Shown: one piece after another, positions 1-8,242 of the stretch
Numbering within the stretch: the stretch's first letter is position 1
Layout: each line of letters starts with the position of its first letter
Assembly: GCA_900110595.1 (NCBI GenBank)
Contig: FOEZ01000019.1
Coordinates: forward strand, 1-64,000
Reading direction: 5' to 3'
Origin: Arthrobacter sp. OV608
GTDB lineage: Bacteria; Actinomycetota; Actinomycetes; Actinomycetales; Micrococcaceae
DNA: 64,000 bases
Notes under the pieces: model-generated
Databases searched by the model: none
What the model saw: only the letters and a program-made list of their open reading frames with translations
What the model was told of the DNA's origin: nothing
Program-made: the position numbers and the translations under genes

Positions 1-1
1 G

Positions 2-265
2 ATCAACGCCGGACTCAAAGACCTGCTCCGCACCCACCGCGGGCTCACCCCGGACCACGCCGCCCGCGCCGTCGACTGGTACCTCTACCTGCGCACCGAG
101 CAACCTCAAGACCCCTGGCAACTGGTACAACCCCGCCACTGGCAACCTCAAAGAAAGAACCCCAGTCGCGCCGATGAACCCATCGGTCCAGCCCTCTATG
201 ACACAGCCTTCAGCGCCGAGGAAGGAAACGGAATCCAACAAGGATGGGGCGGACGACGCAGATGA
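2..265 (+). CDS. C-terminal end of an IS transposase (5' part outside window)
   Basis: An open frame runs in from the window edge and ends at a TGA at 263-265, giving 87 residues. The segment INAGLKDLLRTHRGL followed by a WYLYLRT stretch resembles the last helices of IS1249/IS256-type transposases, which end with a basic, low-complexity tail as here. The catalytic core lies outside the window, so activity cannot be judged. It marks the left end as an accessory junction. Family assignment rests on recalled similarity of a short segment and is moderate; it could be another DDE family. Confidence 0.5.
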   Translation: MNAGLKDLLRTHRGLTPDHAARAVDWYLYLRTEQPQDPWQLVQPRHWQPQRKNPSRADEPIGPALYDTAFSAEEGNGIQQGWGGRRR

Positions 266-324
266 CACGCCCAAGCCGTACACACATTTTGGCCGCTAAC
301 CCAGCAGGGGCCGGGCATTGGAAA

Positions 325-365
325 ACCCTCCACCGCGACTATTGGGGGATGCCGCGGTGGAGGGT
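325..365. terminator. 13-bp perfect hairpin after the transposase end
   Basis: The arms at 325-337 and 353-365 are perfectly complementary (ACCCTCCACCGCG and its reverse complement) around a 15-nt loop. No T-tract follows. The position, 60 nt past the transposase stop, suits a terminator. It could also be part of an IS end. Confidence 0.5.
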
Positions 366-482
366 CTGAGATGAATATACCGTGAACTGCCGGAAACATG
401 AAGTCATCCCGGAAGTGTGTCGGGGGCACCGGAAAGCCCGCGGGCGCCAAGTCTCGAGCACTCCTCCAGCCATTATGATGGT

Positions 483-506
483 TGCTGTTCAGCTGGATGA
501 ACAGCA
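483..506. promoter_or_regulatory. Predicted IclR operator upstream of its own gene
   Basis: A perfect inverted repeat with 9-bp arms, TGCTGTTCA and TGAACAGCA, surrounds a 6-bp spacer. The core is TTCA-N6-TGAA. It ends 32 nt before the regulator start. The same core recurs at 1406-1419 and 3964-3977, before the other genes of the island. IclR proteins commonly bind such palindromes and regulate themselves; binding here is inferred. Confidence 0.65.
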
Positions 507-538
507 TGACCAGCGCAGGCGCCTATATAAGGAGAATC

Positions 539-1336
539 ATGGCCGATTCCCGCAACTCCCGATCATCCGACGGCCTGGGAAGCGCCTCGCCGGCGCCCGC
601 CGTTACCCGTGCAGCCGCGGTGCTGGATGCCCTCGCCGCATCGGCAACCGGAAGACTGACGCTGAGCGATCTCGCCCGCGAGCTCGGCATCCCGAAGTCC
701 TCCACGTCCAACCTCCTGCTGGCCCTGGAAGAAGCGCGCTTGATCAGCAGGCAGGGAGCGGAGTTCACCCTGGGCCGTAAGCTCGTGGAACTCGGTGCCG
801 CCTACCTGAGCCGGCTGGATGAGGTGCAGGAGTTCTACCGGTACTGCGAACAGGCTCCCATGCTGTCCAGGGAGACGGTACGGATTGCCATGCTGGACGG
901 AACGAACGTCATCTACCTTGCCCGCTATGAAGGCCATCCCGCTGTCAGGCTGACCTCCAACATCGGCGACAAAATGCCGGTCTCGCTGTGCGCGGTGGGC
1001 AAGGCGCTGATCGCGCGCCTGAACGTTCACGACATTGAAGACATGTTCCCTGACGACGCCGAGCTGCCCGTTATGACGCCAAAGTCCCTCAGAACCGGGG
1101 CGGAGCTCAAAGCCCAGCTCCGCACCATCCGCGACCAGGGCTACGCCTTTGAGGATGAGGAGTCCACTACCGGGGTGGTGTGCCTTGCGGTATCAGTACC
1201 CACCAGGGGTGCCCACGGTCCCAGCCTGGGACTATCCGTCACGGCCCTCAAGGCCACCTACACCGAGGAGCAGGGATCCCAAATGGTCAAGGAGCTCCGG
1301 GAGCTGGCCCGTTCCCTCGGAAACCCGATGGGCTAG
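539..1336 (+). CDS. IclR-family transcriptional regulator
   Basis: The protein has 265 aa, typical of IclR regulators. An N-terminal winged HTH lies at about residues 25-85 (LTLSDLARELGIPKSSTSN is the recognition region), followed by an effector-binding domain ending in the characteristic GVVCLAVSVP segment near residue 215. I chose the ATG at 539 because AAGGAG ends 4 nt upstream and the earlier in-frame codons run through a perfect palindromic operator. The regulator precedes a transporter and three dehydrogenases, two of whose promoter regions carry the same operator core. It is therefore probably their local regulator and autoregulated. The effector is unknown; a hydroxy- or keto-acid would fit the neighbours. 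Confidence 0.9.
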   Translation: MADSRNSRSSDGLGSASPAPAVTRAAAVLDALAASATGRLTLSDLARELGIPKSSTSNLLLALEEARLISRQGAEFTLGRKLVELGAAYLSRLDEVQEFYRYCEQAPMLSRETVRIAMLDGTNVIYLARYEGHPAVRLTSNIGDKMPVSLCAVGKALIARLNVHDIEDMFPDDAELPVMTPKSLRTGAELKAQLRTIRDQGYAFEDEESTTGVVCLAVSVPTRGAHGPSLGLSVTALKATYTEEQGSQMVKELRELARSLGNPMG

Positions 1337-1382
1337 CGGCGAAACCCCGGCCAACGGGATTATTTCGGCAAGGCGTTTGCCA

Positions 1383-1419
1383 GCTGTTCAACTTACTGTA
1401 CGCTGTTCAGCATAGTGAT
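1383..1419. promoter_or_regulatory. Predicted IclR operator pair before the transporter
   Basis: GCTGTTCA occurs twice, at 1383-1390 and 1402-1409. The second copy continues as TTCA-N6-TGAT (1406-1419), nearly the TTCA-N6-TGAA core seen before the regulator gene. The first copy has a weaker partner (TGTA). The site lies 70-105 nt before the transporter start. Confidence 0.5.
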
Positions 1420-1487
1420 TCGCACAACATGTGCCTTCACTGACCCACCAGGCCAACGGGGGCCTGGAGTGTGATGAGGGAGTTCTT

Positions 1488-2834
1488 GTGACAACTCGTA
1501 CTAAAGCACCGCAGGCCGCGGACGGCGCCGTCGTCGAACCGGACCAGCTGCGAAGGGCAACTCTTGCCAGTTCCGTTGGCTCCGCGCTGGAGTACTACGA
1601 CTTTTACATCTATGGCCTGGCCTCGGCGCTGATCTTCGGACCGCTGTTTTTTGCCCCGCTCGGCGAAAGCGGGGCAGTCATCGCCTCCTTTGCCACGTAC
1701 GGTGTGGGCTTTGCGGCCCGCCCCTTCGGCGGCGTCGTCTTTGGCTACATCGGGGACCGGTTCGGCCGCAAAATTGTCCTGATCCTCACTATCGGGCTGA
1801 TGGGCATGGCGAGCTTCGCCATCGGCCTGCTGCCCACCTTTGAACAGGCGGGCATGCTGGGCGCAGTCCTCCTGGTGACGTTGCGCATCATCCAGGGGCT
1901 GGGGGCCGGCGCTGAGCAGGCCGGCGCCACCACGCTGATCTCGGAAGTTGCCCCGCGCCGCCGTCGCGGGTTCTTCGCCTCGCTGCCGTTCGTCGGCATC
2001 CAGCTGGGCACCCTCCTGGGCGCCGGAACCTTTGCCTTGATGGCGCTGGCTGACAAGGCCGTCCTGCAGGGCTGGCTGTGGCGGGTGCCGTTCCTGGCCA
2101 GCTTCATCCTGATTGTCATTGCTGTCTTCATCCGCCTCCGCCTGAAGGAAACCCCGGTTTTCCAGGAGCTCGAAAAGCACAAGGCAGTGGTGAAGAACCC
2201 CGTGGGCCAGATCTGGAAGCACTCCAAAAAGAACGTCCTGGTGGGCATCGGCCTGCGGATGGGCGAGAACGGCAACTCCTCCATCTACTCCGCGCTCCTG
2301 GTGTCGTTCATCAGCATGCCCGCCGGTGTGTTTGCCGGCGACAAGTTCATCGGCCCCACCGGTCTGCTGATTGCTGCCGGGTTCGCCGCTGTGATGGTGG
2401 TGACGTTCGGCGCCCTCTCCGACCGTTTTGGCCGCGTCCCCGTTTACAGGTATGGCGCCTTGTTCCAGGCAGTCATTGCCCTGCCGGCGTTCTACCTGGT
2501 GACCCTTGGAAACGTCACGCTGGTCTGGGCGGTTATGGTAGTGGGCATCGCCCTGGGCGTGCAGTCAATGCTTGGCCCGCAGTGCGCCCTGCTGCCGGAA
2601 CTGTTTGGCTCCCAGCACCGCTTCACGGGCGTTGCATTGAGCCGGGAACTGTCCGCCGTACTCGCCGGAGGCTTTGCCCCCATGATCGGTGTGGCCCTTC
2701 TGGCCGCGACCAACCACTCGTGGCTGGTTCCTGCCATCTATTCACTGGTCCTGGCATCGATCTCGTTTGTGGCCACGTTCTTCACGCCTGAAACCGTGGG
2801 CAGGGACCTGGTCCTGGTGGAGGACGCCAGCTAG
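1488..2834 (+). CDS. MFS transporter, metabolite:H+ symporter (MHS) family
   Basis: The protein has 448 aa and about 12 hydrophobic segments. MHS hallmarks are visible: the SALEYYDFYIYG segment in TM1, RPFGG...FGYIGDRFGRK between TM2 and TM3, and GAGAEQAG in TM4-5. This family imports shikimate, dicarboxylates, alpha-ketoglutarate, proline/betaine and similar acids with protons. I chose the GTG at 1488, preceded by GAGGGA with 6-nt spacing, over an upstream ATG at 1431 that has no ribosome site. It sits in an IclR-controlled island with three dehydrogenases, so it probably imports their substrate, an organic or sugar acid. The exact substrate cannot be read from sequence. Confidence 0.88.
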   Translation: MTTRTKAPQAADGAVVEPDQLRRATLASSVGSALEYYDFYIYGLASALIFGPLFFAPLGESGAVIASFATYGVGFAARPFGGVVFGYIGDRFGRKIVLILTIGLMGMASFAIGLLPTFEQAGMLGAVLLVTLRIIQGLGAGAEQAGATTLISEVAPRRRRGFFASLPFVGIQLGTLLGAGTFALMALADKAVLQGWLWRVPFLASFILIVIAVFIRLRLKETPVFQELEKHKAVVKNPVGQIWKHSKKNVLVGIGLRMGENGNSSIYSALLVSFISMPAGVFAGDKFIGPTGLLIAAGFAAVMVVTFGALSDRFGRVPVYRYGALFQAVIALPAFYLVTLGNVTLVWAVMVVGIALGVQSMLGPQCALLPELFGSQHRFTGVALSRELSAVLAGGFAPMIGVALLAATNHSWLVPAIYSLVLASISFVATFFTPETVGRDLVLVEDAS

Positions 2835-2853
2835 GTACTCGTTGGTCAACGCC

Positions 2854-2890
2854 AAAGGGCGGCTTCCCCTGGTGGGGAAGCCGCCCTTTT
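2854..2890. terminator. Bidirectional terminator between convergent genes
   Basis: A perfect 16-bp stem (2854-2869 with 2874-2889) closes a TGGT loop. It begins AAA and ends TTTT, so it can act on both strands. It lies between the transporter and the convergent hydroxyacid dehydrogenase. Confidence 0.9.
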
Positions 2891-2906
2891 GCGTGTCCGG
2901 TCAGGT

Positions 2907-3959
2907 TTAGTAGAAATGCACGGTGTCCACGAGGTGGGGGAGTTCCCCGCCGTCCAGGAAGATCCGGAGGTTTCCGCAGAAGCGCTCGGTGATCAGGCGG
3001 TTTTCCGCTGCGCTGAGGGCGGAGGTGTGGGGCGAGACCAGTACGTTCGGGTGGCTCCACAGCGGGCTGTCCTGCGGCAGTGGCTCTACTGCGAAAACGT
3101 CAAGGCAGGCGTAGGAGACCTGGCCGTTGTCCAGGGCCTCGAGGAGCGCTTCCTCGTCCACCACGGTTCCCCTGCCCACGTTGACGAAGACGGTGCCCGG
3201 CTTCATGGCAGCGAACACGTCGCGGTCAAAGAGCTTTTCCGTGTACGGCGTTCCCGGCAATGTGTTGACTACGGCATCTGCCGCGGCCAGGAGAGCTGGA
3301 AGGCCATCATTGGTGGCGACCTCCTCGATGCCTTCCAGCGGTTCCACCGTTCGTTTGGTGCCGCTGACCTTCATGCCCAGGGCGCGGGCAAGGCGCGCTG
3401 TTTGCAGGCCGATCTCGCCCAGGCCGGAAACAACGAGCGTGGAACCGCTCACCAGGCGCGTGGGGGTGCGCAGCTCAGGCCAGACCTTGGCTTCCTGGTC
3501 ACGGACCAGCTCCGCGCTGCGCTTGAATCCGTTGAGGATCCCCATGGTGGCAAACTCGGCCAGCGGCAGGGCATGGACTCCTGCGGAGGTTGTCACCTTA
3601 AACTTCTGCAGCCTTTCCTGATCGAGGCCGGAGGCCTTGACCGCCCCGCCGGCTCCCGCCGCCATGGCATGCACCCACTGGAGGTGCGGGTTTTCGCCTG
3701 CCACGCGGGCAAGCCCTGCTGGGCTTTCGTTGGGCATGCCGTAGAGGACCTGTGCTTGGTTGACCATGGCCCAGTAGCGCTCCTCCTGCTCCGGGGACCG
3801 CCGGAAAGCGGGGTCACCGGCATGGTCGGCCGGATACCGCTCCGGCGGCAGTAGTTCGGGCTCGTACAGCACGGTAACGGACGGGTCGACGGCACGGATG
3901 CGGTCCACGAGCTCAGCTTCGAGAGGGACGGCAATGGCCACAGTAAGAGGAGAGGTCAT
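2907..3959 (-). CDS. D-isomer-specific 2-hydroxyacid dehydrogenase
   Basis: With the start at 3959 the protein has 350 aa. The NAD-binding motif GLGEIG is at residues 180-184 and the catalytic trio of the family is present: Arg263 in VGRGTVVDEE, Glu292 in VFAVEPLP and His311 in VSPHTSAL. Relatives reduce glyoxylate, hydroxypyruvate or 2-ketogluconate. In-frame ATGs also exist at 3968 and 3971, inside the predicted operator, and none has a clear ribosome site, so the start may shift by up to 4 codons. The gene is divergent from the beta-hydroxyacid dehydrogenase and shares its operator region. Substrate is inferred only broadly: a 2-keto or 2-hydroxy acid. Confidence 0.88.
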   Translation of the reverse strand: MTSPLTVAIAVPLEAELVDRIRAVDPSVTVLYEPELLPPERYPADHAGDPAFRRSPEQEERYWAMVNQAQVLYGMPNESPAGLARVAGENPHLQWVHAMAAGAGGAVKASGLDQERLQKFKVTTSAGVHALPLAEFATMGILNGFKRSAELVRDQEAKVWPELRTPTRLVSGSTLVVSGLGEIGLQTARLARALGMKVSGTKRTVEPLEGIEEVATNDGLPALLAAADAVVNTLPGTPYTEKLFDRDVFAAMKPGTVFVNVGRGTVVDEEALLEALDNGQVSYACLDVFAVEPLPQDSPLWSHPNVLVSPHTSALSAAENRLITERFCGNLRIFLDGGELPHLVDTVHFY

Positions 3960-3980
3960 GCTGTTCATCATACTGAATAG
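3957..3980. promoter_or_regulatory. Predicted IclR operator in a divergent promoter
   Basis: The core TTCA-N6-TGAA is at 3964-3977. On the minus strand the 16 nt GATGAACAGCATGACC match the site before the IclR gene exactly. The position between the two dehydrogenase genes would let one site control both directions, and it overlaps the 5' end of the minus-strand gene. Confidence 0.6.
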
Positions 3981-4028
3981 AGGCTAGGATATTGAACACT
4001 TTGTAGGTATTAGGAGGGGCTGGCGAAA

Positions 4029-4958
4029 ATGCAGGACAAGAGGGCAGGCTTTGTGGGCCTGGGGTTGATGGGCTTGCCCATGGCAACGAATGCCCTCATG
4101 AAGGGGTGGCACATTACGGCCTGGAACAGATCGCCCGGGCCGCTCCGGGAGCTGCAGCGGCTCGGCGGGGAAGCCGCCGCGCTGATCGCGGACATGCGCG
4201 ATCTTCCGGTGATCATTTTTATGCTTCCGGACCTTCCCGAGATTGAGGAGGCCGCGGCGGGGCTGATGGAGAGCTGGGAACGCCATCCACCCGCCCCCGG
4301 TACCGTCGTCGTGGTTATGAGCAGTGTTTCTCCCACCGGGGTGCAGGACTTCGGGCACCGTGTGGCAGCGGTGTCATCCGGTCATGCCCGCGTGGTGGAC
4401 GCGCCGGTCAGCGGCGGAACCAGGGGAGCAGCAGACGGTATGTTGGCCATCATGGCCGGTGGGGAAGAAGCGGCCGTCCGCAGTGTTGAACCCTTGCTGC
4501 ACTGCATGGGTACCACGGTGCGCCATCTGGGTCCGCTGGGAGCCGGCTCCCTCGCCAAAGCATGCAACCAGTTGGTGGTGGGAACGACGACGGCGGCACT
4601 CGCCGAAGCCGCCGAGCTCGCCGAGCGGTCCGGGCTGGATCCGGGCGCGCTCTTTGAGGTTCTCTCGGGCGGACTGGCCGGCAGCCGGGTGCTGGACATC
4701 GTGGGCCCGCGGCTGGTGAGTAAGGACTACACGCCCACCGGGCCTGCCAAGTTCATGCACAAGGACCTCTCATTTGTTGTGGAAGCAGCCCGCGCTGCAG
4801 GCTCCGCCGTCCCCATGGCGACGGCCGGCGTCGAACTTTACGCGGAACTCAAGCGCCAGGGCCTGGGCGACCAGGATCTCGCGGTGGTCCGCCAGACCAT
4901 CTCCCGGCTCAGCCGGCCGGCGCCGGAAGCACTGGCGGAAGGAACGGTTGCATCATGA
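4029..4958 (+). CDS. NAD(P)-dependent beta-hydroxyacid dehydrogenase (HIBADH/GarR type)
   Basis: The protein has 309 aa. It carries the N-terminal Rossmann motif GFVGLGLMGLPMA (7-19), the substrate-binding DAPVSGG (124-130), and the catalytic lysine Lys177 in the segment LAKACNQ. These are diagnostic for 3-hydroxyisobutyrate and tartronate-semialdehyde reductase relatives. An AGGAGG lies 11 nt before the ATG. The next gene overlaps by 4 nt (ATGA), so the two are translationally coupled. With the divergent 2-hydroxyacid dehydrogenase it could act on tartronate semialdehyde and hydroxypyruvate, both giving glycerate. Other hydroxyacids are equally possible. Confidence 0.88.
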   Translation: MQDKRAGFVGLGLMGLPMATNALMKGWHITAWNRSPGPLRELQRLGGEAAALIADMRDLPVIIFMLPDLPEIEEAAAGLMESWERHPPAPGTVVVVMSSVSPTGVQDFGHRVAAVSSGHARVVDAPVSGGTRGAADGMLAIMAGGEEAAVRSVEPLLHCMGTTVRHLGPLGAGSLAKACNQLVVGTTTAALAEAAELAERSGLDPGALFEVLSGGLAGSRVLDIVGPRLVSKDYTPTGPAKFMHKDLSFVVEAARAAGSAVPMATAGVELYAELKRQGLGDQDLAVVRQTISRLSRPAPEALAEGTVAS

Positions 4959-5725
4959 GTTCTCTTTTTGATTTGACCGGCCGGGTTGCGCTGGTCACCG
5001 GTTCCAGCCGCGGGATCGGCAACGCCCTGGCAAGGGCATTGGCCGACGCCGGTGCAACAGTGGTGCTGAACGGCGTCAATGAGGAGCGGCTCAAGGACGC
5101 CGCGGCGGCCATGGCGGCGGACTTCGCGCCCTGCCAGGTGCACAGTGTCGCCTTCGACGTCACGAGCGACACCGAGGCCGCCCGCGGTGTCGCCTGGGTG
5201 GAAGAGCATGTGGGGCCGCTGGAGATCCTGGTAAACAACGCCGGGATCCAGCACCGGGTGCCCATGCTGGACCTGGATGTGAAGGACTGGGAACGGGTGA
5301 TCTCCACGGACCTGACCAGCGCGTTCCTGGTGGGCCGGGAGGCTGCCCGGTTCATGATCGGGCGCGGGCACGGGAAAATCATCAACATCTGCTCGGTCCA
5401 GACCGACCTCGCCCGGCCCACCATCGCGCCCTATATTGCGGCGAAGGGCGGGCTGCGGAACCTGACCCGGGCCATGACCGCTGAGTGGGCGGCGTCCGGG
5501 CTGCAGATCAACGGCATCGCTCCGGGCTACATCCACACCGAGATGACGCAGAACCTGGTGGACGACGAGCAGTTCAACTCCTGGATCCTGGGCCGCACCC
5601 CGGCCAACCGGTGGGGGACCGTGCAGGACCTCGCCGGGCCCGCGGTATGGCTGGCCTCCAGCGGGTCCGACTTCGTCAACGGGCAGACCATCTTCATCGA
5701 CGGCGGAATGACCGTAGTGGTCTGA
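4955..5725 (+). CDS. SDR oxidoreductase resembling gluconate 5-dehydrogenase
   Basis: A classical short-chain dehydrogenase of 256 aa. The cofactor motif TGSSRGIG is at 15-22, NNAG at 94-97, and the catalytic Ser147, Tyr160 and Lys164. The stretch NNAGIQHRVP is typical of the IdnO/KduD branch, which interconverts 5-ketogluconate and gluconate or related ketouronates. It starts inside the stop of the preceding dehydrogenase (ATGA overlap). Nearby 6-phosphogluconate dehydrogenase would be consistent with a gluconate-type end product, but no gluconate kinase is in the window. Confidence 0.85.
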   Translation: MSSLFDLTGRVALVTGSSRGIGNALARALADAGATVVLNGVNEERLKDAAAAMAADFAPCQVHSVAFDVTSDTEAARGVAWVEEHVGPLEILVNNAGIQHRVPMLDLDVKDWERVISTDLTSAFLVGREAARFMIGRGHGKIINICSVQTDLARPTIAPYIAAKGGLRNLTRAMTAEWAASGLQINGIAPGYIHTEMTQNLVDDEQFNSWILGRTPANRWGTVQDLAGPAVWLASSGSDFVNGQTIFIDGGMTVVV

Positions 5726-5743
5726 TGGCTTCTGCGGCGTGTG

Positions 5744-6469
5744 TCAGCGCCGCACCGGGATAAACACCCTCGGCTGCTCCGTCCACGTATCCGACATCTG
5801 GGACATGGTGCGGCGCATGATCCGGTCCGAGGCCTCCCGCGCCGCGGCGCTGTCACCCCTGGAAATGGCCTCCGCTACATCCACGTGCCATTGCAGGGCA
5901 GCCTCGTGCGGGTGGTCGGGCATGAGGCCATGAACGGTGCGTCCGGTCAACGTCTCGGCCACCTGGCCCATCAGGTTGGCGAACATCTCATTGCCGGAGC
6001 CGGAGAGCAGCAACGAATGGAACTGGATATCCAGCTCCAGGAAGCGTGGCACCTCACCGTTGTGCCCGGCGTCGCGCATTGCATAGGCAACGTCCACCAG
6101 CTCGAGGCGCAGCGGCGCCGGCGCGTTCTGGGCGGCAAGTTCTGCCGCCGCGGGTTCGACGGCGGCGCGCAGCTCCGCCAGTGAGCGCAGCTGGGCTCCC
6201 CGGGCGTCGCTGGCCAGGCGCCACCGGATGACTTGCGGGTCAAAGGGATTCCAGCGGCTGGGCGGCAGCACCCTGATGCCCACCCGCTTGGTGGTTTCCA
6301 CCAGGCCAAGGGACTGCAGGACGCGCACCGCCTCGCGGATGACCGACCGCGAAACCTTCAGTTCAACCTCCAGCTGCTCGGCCAGCATCACGTGCCCGGC
6401 GGGCAGGTTGCCCGAGACAATCCGGGTGCCAAGATTCTCGATGGCACGGTGGTGCAGGCTGGTGGTCAT
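5744..6469 (-). CDS. GntR-family regulator, FadR/FCD subfamily
   Basis: The protein has 241 aa. A winged HTH occupies about residues 5-70 (AEQLEVELKVSRSVIREAVRVL), followed by an all-helical FCD domain with likely metal ligands Asp147, His151 and His195. I chose the ATG at 6469 because TAGGCT sits 7 nt upstream on that strand, the arrangement of a leaderless promoter; upstream extensions run through the divergent promoter. It is convergent with the SDR and divergent from gnd, so control of gnd by a sugar acid such as gluconate is the natural guess. Confidence 0.88.
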   Translation of the reverse strand: MTTSLHHRAIENLGTRIVSGNLPAGHVMLAEQLEVELKVSRSVIREAVRVLQSLGLVETTKRVGIRVLPPSRWNPFDPQVIRWRLASDARGAQLRSLAELRAAVEPAAAELAAQNAPAPLRLELVDVAYAMRDAGHNGEVPRFLELDIQFHSLLLSGSGNEMFANLMGQVAETLTGRTVHGLMPDHPHEAALQWHVDVAEAISRGDSAAAREASDRIMRRTMSQMSDTWTEQPRVFIPVRR

Positions 6470-6570
6470 GGAGTCAAGCCTAGTGGGACTGCCCTCCCGG
6501 ACTGCCTTTGTGGTGGACGGCCGGAGACACAAAGGGTTCCAATAGGTGGGCGTTACTTTTTTGTGACCGC

Positions 6571-6593
6571 CCGAATATATATGCTTTATTCGG
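6571..6593. promoter_or_regulatory. Palindrome in the gntR-gnd divergent region
   Basis: CCGAAT at 6571-6576 and ATTCGG at 6588-6593 form an inverted repeat around an AT-rich 11-bp centre. It lies in the only AT-rich part of the 197-bp divergent region, 74 nt before gnd. It is a plausible site for the GntR-family neighbour, though the motif differs from the short sites typical of FadR relatives. Confidence 0.4.
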
Positions 6594-6666
6594 ACCCCCG
6601 GTCTGCAATGTACTTCCGCCAAGGAAGCAGCTGCACATCCATCGCACAGTATGAATTGGAGTTTTG

Positions 6667-8103
6667 ATGTCTGCACACATCGGTGTCACCGGCCTTGCGG
6701 TCATGGGTGCCAACCTGGCCCGCAACCTCGCGCGGAACGGCTTCACTGTCGCACTGCACAACAGGTCAGTCGAGAAAACCGACGCCCTGCTCGAACGGTA
6801 CGGCTCCGAGGGCGACTTCGTCCGGACGGAAACCCTGCAGGAGCTCGTGGACTCCCTCGAGAAGCCGCGCCGCGTGCTGATCATGGTCAAGGCCGGCAAG
6901 CCCGTGGACTCCGTCATCGAACAGCTGGAGCCGCTGCTGGAAGCCGGCGACATCATCATCGACGCCGGCAACTCCCACTACGAGGACACCCGCCGCCGCG
7001 AAGCCGCGCTGGCCAAGAAGGACCTGCACTTCGTGGGCGTCGGCGTATCCGGCGGCGAGGAAGGCGCCCTGAACGGCCCGTCCATCATGCCCGGCGGTTC
7101 CAAGGAGTCCTACAAGGCACTCGGCCCGCTGCTGGAAAAGATCTCTGCAAAGGTGGACGGCGAACCGTGCTGCGCCTGGGTGGGAACCGACGGCGCCGGC
7201 CACTTCGTCAAGATGGTGCACAACGGCATTGAATACGCCGACATGCAGGTCATCGGCGAAGCCTTCGACCTGCTGCGCTCCGGTGCCGGCATCGAACCAG
7301 CCGAGCAGTCCAAGATCTTCTCTGAGTGGAACAAGGGCGAGCTGTCCTCCTTCCTGATCGAAATCTCGGCAGAGGTCCTGGGCCACGTTGACGCCAAGAC
7401 CGGCAAGCCGTTCGTGGACGTCGTGGTGGACGCGGCCGGCCAGAAGGGAACCGGCCGCTGGACGGTCATCTCCGCACTGGAATTGGGCTCCCCGGTCTCC
7501 GGCATCGCCGAATCCGTGTTCGCACGTGCCCTGTCCTCCCAGGCAGGCCAGCGCAAGCTCGGCCAGGAACTGCTCGCCGGCAACGAAGCATCCGTTGAAA
7601 TCCCGGAGACCTTCGTAGAAGACGTCCGGCAGGCGCTGTACGCCTCCAAGCTGGTCTCCTACGCCCAGGGCCTGGACATGCTCACCTCCGCCGCCAAGGA
7701 ATACGGCTGGGACCTGAAGCTGGACGAGATCGCCTCCCTGTGGCGCGCCGGCTGCATCATCCGCGCCGAACTGCTCAAGGACATCACCAAGGCCTACGCT
7801 GCGGACGAGAAGCCCGCCAACCTGCTGTTTGCCCCGGCCTTCACCAAGGCCATCGCCGACGCACTGCCCGCCTGGCGCCGTGTGGTTGCCACCGCCGTCC
7901 AGCTGGGCATCCCGGTTCCGGTGTTCTCCTCCTCCCTGGCCTACTACGACGGCCTGCGCCGCAAGCGCGTTGCTGCCGCCCTGATCCAGGGCCAGCGCGA
8001 CCTCTTCGGCGCCCACACCTACGGCCGCGTTGACGCCGAGGGCACGTTCCACACCCTTTGGGGCGAGGACAAGTCCGAAATCGAAGCAGTGGACACGCAC
8101 TAG
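6667..8103 (+). CDS. gnd: 6-phosphogluconate dehydrogenase, decarboxylating
   Basis: It oxidises 6-phosphogluconate to ribulose 5-phosphate and CO2 with NADP+ in the oxidative pentose phosphate pathway. The 478-aa length suits the long form. Visible motifs are the N-terminal GLAVMGANLARN cofactor loop, GVSGGEEGALNGPS, the catalytic lysine in GHFVKMVHNGIEY, and LWRAGCIIRA in the helical domain. The ATG at 6667 follows TGGAG with 5-nt spacing. It is divergent from a GntR-type regulator. Confidence 0.96.
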   Translation: MSAHIGVTGLAVMGANLARNLARNGFTVALHNRSVEKTDALLERYGSEGDFVRTETLQELVDSLEKPRRVLIMVKAGKPVDSVIEQLEPLLEAGDIIIDAGNSHYEDTRRREAALAKKDLHFVGVGVSGGEEGALNGPSIMPGGSKESYKALGPLLEKISAKVDGEPCCAWVGTDGAGHFVKMVHNGIEYADMQVIGEAFDLLRSGAGIEPAEQSKIFSEWNKGELSSFLIEISAEVLGHVDAKTGKPFVDVVVDAAGQKGTGRWTVISALELGSPVSGIAESVFARALSSQAGQRKLGQELLAGNEASVEIPETFVEDVRQALYASKLVSYAQGLDMLTSAAKEYGWDLKLDEIASLWRAGCIIRAELLKDITKAYAADEKPANLLFAPAFTKAIADALPAWRRVVATAVQLGIPVPVFSSSLAYYDGLRRKRVAAALIQGQRDLFGAHTYGRVDAEGTFHTLWGEDKSEIEAVDTH

Positions 8104-8122
8104 CGTCTCCGCGGCAAGCGAA

Positions 8123-8170
8123 CGGCCGGCAGTTCCTGGACTCTTCTTCCAGGAACTGCCGGCCGCTTTG
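8123..8170 (+). terminator. Terminator of gnd
   Basis: An 18-bp perfect stem (8123-8140 with 8148-8165) with a 7-nt loop, followed by CTTTGTTT. It lies 20 nt after the gnd stop. Confidence 0.88.
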
Positions 8171-8182
8171 TTTAACACAAAA

Positions 8183-8221
8183 GGCCCGTCGATGCTGCCC
8201 CATAGGCGGCATCGACGGGCC
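8183..8221 (-). terminator. Terminator of the cysK-cysE unit
   Basis: A 17-bp stem with one G-T pair (8183-8199 with 8205-8221). On the minus strand it is followed by TTTTGTG, so it serves cysE, whose stop lies 21 nt upstream on that strand. The two neighbouring hairpins separate convergent genes. Confidence 0.85.
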
Positions 8222-8242
8222 ATTGGAGCCGGACGCTAAAGC

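Noticed and set aside
1431..1487. Upstream ATG for the MHS transporter
   Set aside because: No ribosome site precedes it, while the GTG at 1488 has GAGGGA at good spacing and gives the usual family N-terminus.
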